DNA from: Arcuatula senhousia
Lineage: Eukaryota; Mollusca; Bivalvia; Mytilida; Mytilidae
DNA length: 64,000 nt
Reading direction: 5' to 3'
Assembly: GCA_963971305.1 (NCBI GenBank)
Contig: OZ020313.1
Location: 52,524,203-52,588,202, forward strand
The notes beneath the pieces were generated by a model. That model was not told the DNA's origin and did not search any database. It saw only the letters and a list, made by a program, of their open reading frames with translations. The position numbers were made by a program, and so were the translations under genes. Below, in pieces: positions 26,800-37,189 of this stretch (its first letter is position 1; every line of letters begins with the position of its first letter).

Positions 26800-29496
26800 A
26801 CAAAAACAGAAGGTCAAAGACCTCCTGAGCTGGGATTTGATGTTATAAGAAGGGACAGAAAGAGCGATCCCCATGGTGGAGTGCTTATCGCCGCTAAGTC
26901 AGAACTATCACTCAACCAGGTATATATCAGTAAAGACAATGAAATTATAACAGGGACTATCAAACTAGGAAAGAAATCAATTATGATCTCCAGCTACTAT
27001 AGACCACCAGGCCAAAACAACACAAAGATAATAGAGAATACAATCAAAGAAATTGAAACAATGAGAAATAAAAACAAAAACAACATTTTTCTACTCGGAG
27101 GAGATCTTAACTTGCCTGATATTGACTGGGTGGATAACAACATCACAAGTCATCAAGTACCCAAGGCCATCAGTAACTTGTTCCTGAAGATGACTGCAGA
27201 TTTATCACTCCAGCAAATCAACAATCAACCAACAAGAAAAGACAATGTGTTAGACCTCCTCTTTACAAGCCATCCAGGACATATTGACCGTTGCAAGACC
27301 CTACCACCAATCGGCAATAGTGACCATGATATCCTAATGATTGACATCACATCAGACGAACAGAAGCCGAAACCAAGCAGGCGGAAAATCTTTCTTTGGA
27401 AGAAAGCAGACCTAGTAAATATGGGCATTTACCTCGACTCTGAATTTGCAAACTTCAATGATACTAATCACACTGATATCAACAACTCCTGGACATCGAT
27501 CAAGCAACTAATACTCCACTGCATAGAAAATCATGTACCAACCAAGCGAAGCCTAGCACGCAACAGCCATCCATGGATGAACACTCAGCTACGTAGACTG
27601 AGTAGACAAAAGCAACGAGCACACTCCAAGGCTAAGCACACGAAATGTACCAAAGACTGGAAGAGATACAAAAAGCTCAAGGCTGACCTACAGAGAGAAT
27701 CCAGGAAGGCACATACAATTTTCATGCAGGACATCGTGAGTGAAGACCTCCATAAAAACCCTAAAAGATTCTGGTCTTACATTAAGAGCAGGAAACAGGA
27801 GTCAACAGGTATAACCACGCTGAAAGATAAGGACGGATATCTCCACAGCGACTCATCAGCGAAAGCAGACATTCTCAACAGACAATTTCACTCCGTATAC
27901 ACCAACGAAGACCTCACTGATATTCCAGATAAAGGTGATAGCGCCTACCCAACTATGAAACCAATCAAAGTCAACCAACAAGGGGTAGCCAAACTTCTGA
28001 AGGGACTAAGACCATATAAGGCTACTGGGCCTGATGAAATTCCAGCCTTCATCTTAAAGAACTTAGCTGACCATCTAGCACCATATCTCACCAGATTATA
28101 CCAGCTCTCACTCGACCAAGGAAAAGTACCAGATGACTGGAAGAAGGCCAACATCGTGCCAGTATTTAAGAAAGGACAACGACATGTAGCCTCCAACTAC
28201 AGACCTGTGTCCCTCACGTCGATTGCTTGCAAGCTCCTAGAACACATCGTACACAGCTCCATCATGGACCATTTTGACAGACACCACATACTGTGTGAAG
28301 AACAACATGGGTTTAGAACCAAGCGGTCCTGTGAATCTCAGCTCCTGATAACAGTAAACGACATCATCCAGAACATCGAAAACGGAGATCAGACAGACAT
28401 CATCCTGCTAGACTTTGCCAAGGCCTTTGATAAGGTGCCACATGCCAGGCTGCTTCTGAAGATGGAGTACTACGGAGTACGCCAGAACTCACTTGAATGG
28501 ATAAGACAGTTTCTGATGAACAGATCCCAGTCCGTGATACTGGAGAACCACCGGTCAGATCCACTCAATGTCCTCTCGGGAGTTCCACAGGGCACAGTGA
28601 TGGGGCCTTTACTCTTTCTAGCCTACATAAATGACCTACCTGAAGTTACATCCTCAGACGCACGACTATTTGCAGACGATTGTCTTCTCTTCCGACGCAT
28701 TAGTAACACCGAAGATGCCAACTCACTACAGAGAGACCTGACACAACTAGAAGAGTGGGAAAGAAAATGGCAGATGTGCTTTCACCCTGAAAAGTGTACT
28801 GTTATCCGGGTACCAGGCAGACGTCATTCCATACAGACAACTTACACCCTCCACGGACACTCACTGGAAGTGGTCGACAGTGGGAAGTACCTGGGACTAA
28901 CCATCACCAAGGATATGTCATGGTCAAAGCACATCAACCAGATAACCGGCAAGGCTTCAAGAACCCTTGGCTTCCTTAGAAGAAATCTTGGTCGATGCAA
29001 CACCACGACAAAAGCCACTGCCTATACAACCCTTGTAAGACCAGTACTGGAGTATGCTGCCTCAGTGTGGGACCCACACCATGCCACTTCCATCCGCGAC
29101 CTAGAGCAAGTCCAGAGGCGAGCAGCACGGTTCGCATACAACTGCTACCAAGACAACTCTCCAGGCTGTGTGACCAAGCTCCTTGACAATCTTCAATGGG
29201 AATCCCTCCAACACAGACGGTGGAAGCAGAGCCTCATCACCTGCTACAAGATACAACACCACCAGATTGCCATTGACCCAGGGAGATACTACACAACTGG
29301 AGACACCCGGACCAGAGGTAACCATAGGTTCAGACAGATCAGAGCCATGAAGGACCTGTACCACCATTCCTTCTTCCCGAGATCCATACGATGCTGGAAC
29401 CAACTACCAACATCTGTAGTTGATGCAGGCACCCTAGAAGAGTTTAGGGCCAGGTTGAGCACCATTCCCTGGAGCCCTACTCAGCACAAACCATAG
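26800..29496 (+). CDS. LINE ORF2: endonuclease-reverse transcriptase
   Basis: Open frame of about 899 codons with no internal stop. The frame opens after a TGA at 26,797 and has no proper start: an ATG-less start at GTG 26,881 is sometimes called, but the frame clearly extends upstream (GFDVIRRDR at about 26,833), so the N-terminus is missing. Endonuclease motifs GDLNLPDIDW (about 27,103) and SDHD (about 27,320). Reverse transcriptase motifs: NYRPVSLTS (about 28,195), HGFRTKRSC (about 28,307), LDFAKAFDKVPH (about 28,408), SGVPQGTVMGPLLF (about 28,578) and catalytic FADD (about 28,668). The C-terminal domain includes LEYAASVWDPH. No RNase H domain seen. The uninterrupted frame suggests a young insertion. 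Confidence 0.93.
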   Translation, partial: TKTEGQRPPELGFDVIRRDRKSDPHGGVLIAAKSELSLNQVYISKDNEIITGTIKLGKKSIMISSYYRPPGQNNTKIIENTIKEIETMRNKNKNNIFLLGGDLNLPDIDWVDNNITSHQVPKAISNLFLKMTADLSLQQINNQPTRKDNVLDLLFTSHPGHIDRCKTLPPIGNSDHDILMIDITSDEQKPKPSRRKIFLWKKADLVNMGIYLDSEFANFNDTNHTDINNSWTSIKQLILHCIENHVPTKRSLARNSHPWMNTQLRRLSRQKQRAHSKAKHTKCTKDWKRYKKLKADLQRESRKAHTIFMQDIVSEDLHKNPKRFWSYIKSRKQESTGITTLKDKDGYLHSDSSAKADILNRQFHSVYTNEDLTDIPDKGDSAYPTMKPIKVNQQGVAKLLKGLRPYKATGPDEIPAFILKNLADHLAPYLTRLYQLSLDQGKVPDDWKKANIVPVFKKGQRHVASNYRPVSLTSIACKLLEHIVHSSIMDHFDRHHILCEEQHGFRTKRSCESQLLITVNDIIQNIENGDQTDIILLDFAKAFDKVPHARLLLKMEYYGVRQNSLEWIRQFLMNRSQSVILENHRSDPLNVLSGVPQGTVMGPLLFLAYINDLPEVTSSDARLFADDCLLFRRISNTEDANSLQRDLTQLEEWERKWQMCFHPEKCTVIRVPGRRHSIQTTYTLHGHSLEVVDSGKYLGLTITKDMSWSKHINQITGKASRTLGFLRRNLGRCNTTTKATAYTTLVRPVLEYAASVWDPHHATSIRDLEQVQRRAARFAYNCYQDNSPGCVTKLLDNLQWESLQHRRWKQSLITCYKIQHHQIAIDPGRYYTTGDTRTRGNHRFRQIRAMKDLYHHSFFPRSIRCWNQLPTSVVDAGTLEEFRARLSTIPWSPTQHKP

Positions 29497-29650
29497 ATGC
29501 CAAGACAACCAGTTTTTATTTGTATATACTATCCATTTTTTGGACTTTTAACTGTGTGTGAATGAGAGGAGTGTTATTCGTTTGTGCATGTACCCGAGTC
29601 AAGTACACTCTCAACAGAGGCCGACTCGTAACCGGGAAGAAGAAGAAGAC
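26800..29650 (+). mobile_element. Non-LTR retrotransposon (LINE), CR1/Jockey group, 5' truncated
   Basis: One long ORF with endonuclease and reverse transcriptase, then a 3' UTR of about 140 bp ending in a GAAGAAGAAGAAG tail at about 29,637-29,650. No ORF1 and no N-terminal part of the endonuclease precede it, so the 5' end is truncated, as is usual for LINE insertions. Its GC content is clearly above the AT-rich surroundings. I could not identify target duplications. Confidence 0.85.
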
Positions 29651-30309
29651 CAAAAGTATTTAAGGAAAAGCACTGCAACTGAAAACTCTCGAATATTGCA
29701 AGTCTTAGACAATTAAAATAGAATGAGAAAACATATTTAATTAAAGGGCCATAACTCAAACAATTTTGCAGATTAATAACCATTTTATTTTCCAATGCTT
29801 CTGATTAAAGGTTACTCATTGAAATAACTTAAGCATCATACAGCATAACAAAAATAACCGCTTTTTATACCAACTTTCAGCTGATATCATCAAGCTTTCA
29901 ATGTTTAGAATAATGATCAGAATAATGCAAAAATAATGAAAAACTCAAAGTTTTTATCGATTCCTAAAATTGCTTCATCTTCATCTTCTAGATTTTTGAG
30001 CTGAAATAATTTCTACTTCATTTGCTGGATCTCTTTCTCTATCTAGGTAATTAAAAATGAAAATTGGAAATTTTTTATTGGGTTGTATCATTTTTTTCTT
30101 TGATCATCAAAAATCCTCAATGAAAGACATTATTTATTTATTTTCCAATTAATGTCCCTCAAAGGGCAGCATCAGGGTTATTTAGAAACTTATTATTTGT
30201 ACTAAACTATATAAAATAGTGAAGATCATTTTCATTTTATTATATATTCAATTACCAATTAAATTCAATGATTTAGGAATAATTATTATTAGGAATTCGA
30301 TCGATATAT
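29651..30309. other. Intergenic, AT-rich
   Basis: No gene. TTGATCATCAAAAATCCTCA followed by ATGA and AAGACATTATTTATTTA at about 30,100-30,142 is repeated near 37,202-37,243, on the far side of the transposon cluster. Confidence 0.55.
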
Positions 30310-30485
30310 TTAAACAAGGCCGTAAATTACATAGAGGCAGAGGAGGCAGCTGCCTCCTCAGTTTTCAAAAAAAAAAAGAAGGAAAATGGGAGTTGGTTTC
30401 ATGTCTCTACTTCATATTTGAATCAGTCTTTCAATAAAATCGGGTTGATTGATTAGTATAAAGCTCTATGACAAACGTGATGACT

Positions 30486-31712
30486 TCAACTTTCCAATAG
30501 TTAACTTTCCCTTTCTGTGTAGCAACATTCCGTCCGCTCCAGCATATGGAGTTTACGTATCACAATTGATTCGCTATTCCAGAGCATGTGGGGAGTACAA
30601 CGACTTCCTTGATAGAGCCACACGGCTGACAAGCAAATTGTGAACACAGGGGTACGTTGCTCCCAGGTTGTTGTTGTAAGATTTTATATTGTTCCTCATT
30701 TTAATATGTCCTTCAGACAATTTAAAATAGTATATATTGTCCATGGACATAATTTTGTTACGAAATAATGTCCTGGACACTTTAAATCTGTAAAATTGTG
30801 TCCATAGCTATGAAAGATTGTCCTTCATACCAAATGCAAAATAGACAAACAAATTCCCTATTTATACCTGAATACTTACTCAGCAATAAAATAATTCATT
30901 ATTTTTGTGATAATATACTGACATATCAAAACGGGGAACCTTATTTAATCTCAAAACTGAATCTATGAAATAATGTCCATGTCTATGAAAGATTGTCCAT
31001 CATAATGTGGGATGGCCATTTGACTGAGATTTTTTCTCAAATATTAGTTTATTATTTTAAAGTACTTACAAATCAAGGAGAGACATATAAATAACTACAC
31101 TTAAAAAGTAAACATTGAATAAAACGTTATTTTCTAATACTTGTTAACTTTTCATAAATTACACCTAATGATTAAGCATTCAATTATGCTGTTGCTAGAA
31201 CTGGGAAGGCAGGAGGCCATGACCCATTGGCACATTAAGAATGAAAATGGTCCCTCTTGTCTCAATAATTTATGTAGAATATTAAAAAATGACCCCTTGA
31301 AATTTTGAATTTCCATGAAAAAAGTGTTGAATGACATTTTTCTTAAAATTCGTATAGTATTGAGCCTTATAATAACGAAATTTAGTTATACAATCACTAA
31401 TATTGAGTTTAAGAAAGAATATTGTAATATTGCATAATGTCCACAAGAGCTGTCAATTTCTTGAAAGGACAATTATAAATGGCATAAGAAGGTAAAAACT
31501 GTCCTACTCATGGACACTATTAAATAGCAAGGGACCCTTGAAAATAGCAACTTTTCTGGAAAATATTGTCCTCCTGGACAATTTATCACAGTACACTTTT
31601 TTGCCTTACATTGTCATCACTCAAGAAATTTTACGGACGACATCATGTGCTTGTATACAAATACTGGATTTCTATCTCTCAGATGAGCACAGATGTTGGT
31701 TTGACATAGAGT
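30486..31712 (+). pseudogene. Broken reverse-transcriptase C-terminal fragment, split by about 940 bp
   Basis: Codons at about 30,486-30,640 read PAYGVYVSQLIRYSRACG and on to LTSKL, then a stop and TQGYVAPRL. The same reading resumes at about 31,618 with SLKKFYGRHH and continues to ISQMSTDVGLT before a stop at about 31,710. From memory these pieces are adjacent in a reverse-transcriptase ORF common in bivalve genomes. A parallel copy of the second piece sits at 39,668-39,760. The gap (about 30,675-31,612) is an insertion of AT-rich DNA. The element is dead. Confidence 0.6.
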
Positions 31713-31769
31713 TTTGTAATGTCATCCTTTCCGGATTTGACCAACACATAATCGATCTTTGGCAACGTG

Positions 31770-32010
31770 ACGGGTGTGCTATAGCAAGCAGGAACTGCTT
31801 ACTCTTCCGGAGCACCTGAGTTCACTCTCGTTTCGACTTGAGTTCACGTTGCTGAACGCGGTTTTGTTGTTATGTGTGTTTGTGTTTTATGTTGTTATGT
31901 GGTTTGTTTTGTTGTGATGATTTTTGTCTGCCGGTTTTGTCTTTGTCTTTACGGTTTTATGATACTGATTACCCCTTTGGTACACCTTTGCTTCTTTGAT
32001 CTATTCTAAT
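31770..32010 (+). repeat. GGAGCACCTGAGTTCAC dispersed repeat, copy 2
   Basis: Shares ACGGGTGTGCTATAGCAAGC, GGAACTGCTTACTCTTCCGG and AGCACCTGAGTTCACTCTCG with 39,805-40,060 and, more distantly, 13,000-13,290. It directly follows the reverse-transcriptase fragment both here and at 39,668, so it is probably the 3' UTR of that retroelement. Confidence 0.75.
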
Positions 32011-32937
32011 ATTAATAAATAAAATTGAAAAAGCTTTCATGCCAAAATATATGGTCTCATATAATAGCTGTAGATGATTGTTGGTGAAAATGTTGATAAA
32101 AACGTTAAGGAGGTTTTACCGTGGAACCGTTCATACGTGATTAGATTTTGGGCTCTGTCTTTTTCCCCTAGTTAATAATTCTGGTCAAATTGGTAATTTC
32201 TCTCCCAGTCTACCAGCATGACCTCCCTCTAAGTTAATAAATGAATGACCGTATAGTTTAAGTGTTAAAGTGGCGACTGTTAGATAAAAAATCTTTTTCT
32301 ATTATATCTTCATACAATATATCGTAGTTTAGGATACTGTTATAAACTGTCAGATTGTCACTGCCGCACTCCTTTGTCAGTCTTTTACTAACTGTTGGTA
32401 GATTCAGTTTCTGTTTTATTCTGATGTCATGACGTGTCTGCGAATTTTTGCTATGTTGTTATTGGTCTTATTTATATATTAAGATGGTCGATTTTAAATC
32501 ATAACATGTCTTCTTTCATTTTTGTCAGTCTATTCATTTCAAATGTTTGAAAGGGCAATGAAAAACTGTCCATAGCCCAATATGTAAACAAGCTCTAGAT
32601 GAATGACCTTAGCACCACCGGATGGTGGGTCTTGTTTTGAACAACTTTGTTTCTAGTTTCCTTCTCGTTTGTATGTTAAAAATAATAAAAGCTCGATGTT
32701 AATGATTTTTGCATTTAAAACTTAGGAAAAGTGTATAAAGTGGATAGCATTCAGCGCCTTTTCGTTTATCTTTTTTTATAACTACTATCTAAATTAATAT
32801 TGAAAATGGTATCAGGATTTGCAAGAAAACTGGATTTGTTTTATTGAATTGTCTATAGCTTCTGGGGGCCTAGGTGGCCCCCAGACCCCCGCCTTCTGGT
32901 ATTGCCTCCTCTTTCATCGGAGGCAATTTACGGCCTT

Positions 32938-33545
32938 GTTTAAAGATTTTAAAAGAAATTAAAAAAAAGATTTAATTAGAAATCTCAAATAAATTTTAGT
33001 TAAGGAACTCGATCAATATATTTAAAGATTTTAAAAGAAATAAAAAAAAGATTTAAATTTCAAATAAATTTTTCAGGAATAAGTATATATAATTAAGGAA
33101 TTGATCTACTTACTGTATGTTACCAATTAAAAGACAAAAGAACCAACAGTGAATATTTTTGTAAGAACTTTAAAAAATATCTATGATGATAAAGTATTTA
33201 TTTGTTTATCCCTTTTACGCCTGAAGATTTTTAATGTTATTTTTAGCACGATTTTGTGTATGTATTTGAAAAGAAATCGATAAAATTGATTACTCCTACA
33301 CAATATGTTATGACGTCAAGACCAATATTGATTGGTATCGAGAACGGGATAATTCCTTGTCTTTGATCATCCCGGAATTGCAGGATTTCTGTGGCACCTG
33401 CTTGCTTTATACATATTGAGGCATCTTTAGACAAAAACATGACAAAAAGTAAGTATTAAAAGAAGACAAAACGAACATTACACGTGTACAGTTCTATATT
33501 TAGAAAAATTGCACTAGAAATATCACGTTTGTAAACTGGGGTGTT
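32938..33545. other. Tandemly repeated target site and spacer
   Basis: Two or three copies of a unit of about 70 bp (GGAACTCGATCAATATATTT, AAAGATTTTAAAAGAAAT) at 32,940-33,085, one of them split by the TTAA element. A 65-codon minus-strand ORF at 33,243-33,440 is AT-rich with no family features and is not called. Confidence 0.6.
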
Positions 33546-36230
33546 CTAAAAAAGGGGGAAGGTATTTGTTTAGGGCCTTTTGTTTACATAGGCTTGACCG
33601 TAATATTGATTTTTATGACCCAGGGACATACAGTATCGATGGTCGAGGAGGAGTTTTGATCCTCGTGAAAAATGATCTTAATCCTGTCGAATATCATGAA
33701 GCTGATGTGAGGGCCGAAATCATATGGTGCAAACTTAATCCTACCCCAGGCAAATATATAATCTTTGGCGCAGCTTACAGACCTGATAGAGGCAAGCATA
33801 CCAATGTACTTTCTATTTGTGAATCTATAAATAAAGAATGCACCAATGAGAATGTTATTTTAGTAGGCGATTTCAATTTTAGAGATATTAACTGGAGTTT
33901 ACACTCCTCCCCTCACGACCTAGACAATATCTTTATAAACGTTCTGGAGGAAAATTCGATGTATCAAATGGTGGAAGAACCGACTAGGGGCAACAACATC
34001 TTAGACTTATTACTTACTTCAAACCTAGATATAATCGACAATGTTAAAGTTGATGAAAATTTTAGTACTAGTGACCATAAGAGCATAGCTTTCACTATTT
34101 CCTTCCCGAAGATGAAAGTTAATTACAAACAACGCAAAATTTATCTATATAGTCGTGGTGATTATGATGGTTTAAATAGTGAAATAGGAAATATTAATTG
34201 GAATGCATTACTTGATGGAAAATCTGTTAAAGATCAATGGGACACTATCAAACGAGTATATGATTCATTAGTAGACAAATATGTTCCCCACAAAATCATT
34301 AAAGAAGGTGCAAAGCTTGATCCCCCTTGGATTCGTGCTAAGTCTGTTCGTCGTGCTAGATACAAAAGACAAAAGTCATTCCAAAAGTATAGCCAAAGAA
34401 AACTAAACTGTGACTTAATGGACTATGCTAATAGTAAGCTGAATTACCAAGATACCTTGAAAAGGGCAAAGTCTGATTATGAAGATAAACTAGTAGATTC
34501 TCTAAAAGATAATCCAAAGCGATTTTTTAACTATACAAGAAACTTTACAAAGACTTCTTCAACAGTCGAAATGCTTGAGGTCGACGGAAATACTTTAAAC
34601 CATGACCAGGATAAAGCTCAGGCTTTAAAAGACTTTTTTAGCTCTGTACTTATAGATGAGCCTCCATTACATCATACTATACCTATAAGCAATGATAGAA
34701 TTGACAATCATTTTACTTTTACACAATTTACTGTTGAACAAGTAAGGAAAAGGATTTCCAGCCTAACACTATTCAAGTCTAGTGGCCCAGATAATATACA
34801 TGTAAATGTCCTCAAGAAGACCCCGAACTTTGCGTTGCCTCTCTGTAAACTTTTTAACAGCTCAATTCAAACTGGAACTATCCCCTTGGATTGGAAGTTA
34901 GGAAATATCATACCAATATTTAAAGCAGGATCTAGGCGCCAATGTAAGAATTATAGACCAGTCACACTAACTAGCCAAGTAGCCAAACTTCTTGAGCGAT
35001 TACTTCAGGACCAACTGTTACATTTTGTTAAAGAGATTAATATCATTTCATGCGACCAACATGGTTTTCAGCAACAATGTTCTTGTATAAGTCAACTCTT
35101 GGAAAGTCTCAACGATTGGACTTTCTCATTCGATAAAAATATACCAGAAGACATTATTTACCTTGACTTTGCCAAAGCATTTGACACCGTACCACACCAA
35201 CGCCTTCTTTTTAAATTAGAACACTATGGCATTAGAGGATATATCTTAGATTGGCTTAGAAATTTTCTTACCGGCAGAAAGCAACGTGTTTTACTTAGAA
35301 ATGGATGTTCCGATTGGAAGGAAGTAACCAGCGGAGTACCGCAAGGATCCATATTAGGTCCACTTCTCTTTATTTTATATGTAAATGACCTTCCTTCTTT
35401 TGCAAAACTAACTGCCAAATTTTTCGCAGATGATACAAAACTGTATGGACCTGCAGCTTCCATAGATGATTGTCAGGAAATTCAGCAAGATTTAAACAAC
35501 TTTTCCGCCTGGTCAAAACTATGGCTGTTAAATTTCAATGCTCAGAAATGTGTGGTGCTAAGAATACGTGAGTCTGTTCGTTTTTTCTACTCGTTAAATG
35601 GAGTGTATCTATCAAGCGTCACTACCCAAAAGGACCTTGGAGTATATATTAACTCTAGCCTCAAACCGTCAGAACATATCCATAAAATTTCCATGAAAGC
35701 AAACCAGAAAATTGGACTTATTAAACGATGCTTTACATCTCTAACTCAAAAGAAAATAACAACACTGTATACTTCTATTATCAGACCGGGTCTCGAATAC
35801 GCCTCCCCAGTGTGGAGCCCGTGGTTAAAAACTGACATAAACAAACTGGAATCGATTCAGAAAAGATGCTTGGATTAGTCAAAGACTGATATACAACTGC
35901 CTTCTCTTAAATCTAGAAGAGACTTCTTCGATATGGTCGAAACTTACAAATATCTGCATGGTCTGGTCAAAACACCATCTCACTTTCAGTTTAGTCATCC
36001 AATACGTGAGCTAAGAGGTCATTCATTAAAACTCAGCAAGGAACACAGCAGAACAGATATCAGAAAGTTTTACTTTTGTAACCGTGTGGTGGACCAATGG
36101 AAAAGCCTCAGTGAAGCGACAGTCCAAGCAACTAGCCTATCCTCTTTCAAGAGAACCCTGAAGATGAGAGGGGATCGACACTAGATCCTTTTTACCCACC
36201 AAGTATCAAGTATAAGTATCAAGTACATTA
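33546..36230 (+). mobile_element. Second LINE, CR1/Jockey group, 5' truncated
   Basis: A different family from the one at 26.8 kb: AT-rich codon use, FADDT instead of FADDC at the catalytic site, and a 3' end made of AAGTATCAAGTATAAGTATC-type short repeats (about 36,200-36,225) instead of GAA repeats. It also starts inside the endonuclease. Confidence 0.85.
33566..36184 (+). pseudogene. LINE ORF2 with one premature stop
   Basis: Endonuclease motifs VGDFNFRDINW (about 33,860) and SDHKS (about 34,071). Reverse transcriptase motifs NYRPVTLTSQ (about 34,949), HGFQQQCSC (about 35,060), LDFAKAFDTVPH (about 35,162), SGVPQGSILGPLLF (about 35,331) and catalytic FADDTKLYG (about 35,426). The frame is open to an in-frame TAG at 35,876-35,878, then continues in the same frame through SLKSRRDFFDMVETY to a final stop at 36,182-36,184. 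The post-stop part is the conserved C-terminal domain, so the TAG is a disabling substitution and not the natural end. The start at 33,566 is TTG, so the N-terminus is missing. Confidence 0.9.
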
Positions 36231-36354
36231 CATTTGTTATGTTTCCTGAAGATATTGGCTGAAAAACCTTGTCCACAAGTCAAGGGTGAGTTGGTTCTGG
36301 TGTATATGTATCAATGCAGACAAATGTCAGTAGTTCAGAATGTCTTCCAACTAA

Positions 36355-36743
36355 TTTGCATTGTACATTTATCAAAATCATTTCAACATGTTGATTGTGT
36401 CTTTCTGGCACATATTCCATATTCTTTCGTTTTTAATATTATTTCAGAGTTTGGCTTTAGTGCCGTGTGGAGGCCGTAGAAAGCTTCCCCGTGCTTTAGT
36501 TGTATGCTCTTATATATTTTCGAGTACCGGAATATGTGTTGGAAAGATACGTTAACATATGCATGATATGATTGTCCAAAATTTGACAACATTTGGCAAT
36601 TTCGTAAAAAAATAATAAAAATTTTTACATCCAGAAAAGCGCTTCACACACAGTGAAATTTTGCATTGTACATTTATCAAAATCATTTCAACATGTTGAT
36701 TGTGTCTTTCTGGCACATATTCCATATTCTTTCGTTTTTAATA
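36355..36743 (+). repeat. Identical 84-bp direct repeats 305 bp apart
   Basis: 36,355-36,438 and 36,660-36,743 are the same over 84 bases (starting TTTGCATTGTACATTTATCA). The DNA between them and after the second copy is unrelated. Identity implies a recent event. No terminal structure identifies the cause. Confidence 0.85.
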
Positions 36744-36943
36744 ATGCCATTTGTTTCAGAAAAAAATTACATTCCTATACTCTATTTAATACAACAGTTG
36801 TAATAAATAGAGTAAAGGTGTATATTTATTTCCTGAAACAAGTGCCTATGTATGCAACCCACAATTTATTCTGATAACCGAGAAAGTCCAGACTCTTCTT
36901 GCAATTTTTTTTTATTTTATTTATTTACTGCTATACTGTGAAG

Positions 36944-37189
36944 GGCCGTCTAACAGCATCAACTCACAGGACATGCAATGTCACTCATATGATACCTGCA
37001 AGATATGAATTAGGATGTCGAAACCTGCAAGATAAAATTCAGAAACATACAGTGAATAATGTCATACGATTTACAATGGTGCTCCAAAAGTTTAGAGGAA
37101 ATAGGAGGTCACGAGCAGAATTAGCTGCTGTTTCAATGCGACAACAGCAGAATAATGATATGACAAGAATTTACAAGGACTTTGTATAA
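36944..37189 (+). CDS. Exon-like ORF, unrecognised (possible terminal exon)
   Basis: A T-rich tract (about 36,905-36,930) and CTGTGAAG precede an open frame of 81 codons with stop at 37,187-37,189. The composition is protein-like: basic, non-repetitive, with KIQKHTVNNVIRFTMVLQKF and a C-terminus rich in R, Q and N (RQQQNNDMTRIYKDFV). I do not recognise the family. It could be the last exon of an unannotated gene, a transposon-borne fragment or chance. No partner exon was found upstream. Confidence 0.35.
   Translation, partial: GRLTASTHRTCNVTHMIPARYELGCRNLQDKIQKHTVNNVIRFTMVLQKFRGNRRSRAELAAVSMRQQQNNDMTRIYKDFV

Larger units (their letters stand above)
30314..32939. mobile_element. TTAA-flanked TIR DNA transposon carrying retroelement remnants
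   Basis: Ends ACAAGGCCGTAAATT on the left and AATTTACGGCCTTGT on the right, each followed inward by AGGAGGCA/TGCCTCCT blocks. Both ends are bordered by TTAA (or TTTAAA). The neighbouring tandem copy at about 33,000-33,050 preserves the uninterrupted target ATATATTTAAAGATTTT, so the insertion is exact. TTAA duplication fits piggyBac or Kolobok, but no transposase ORF is visible. The interior holds broken reverse-transcriptase fragments. Confidence 0.85.

Noticed and set aside
33243..33440. 65-codon minus-strand ORF before the second LINE
   Set aside because: No recognisable motif or splice context; could be an old exon, but there is nothing to support it.
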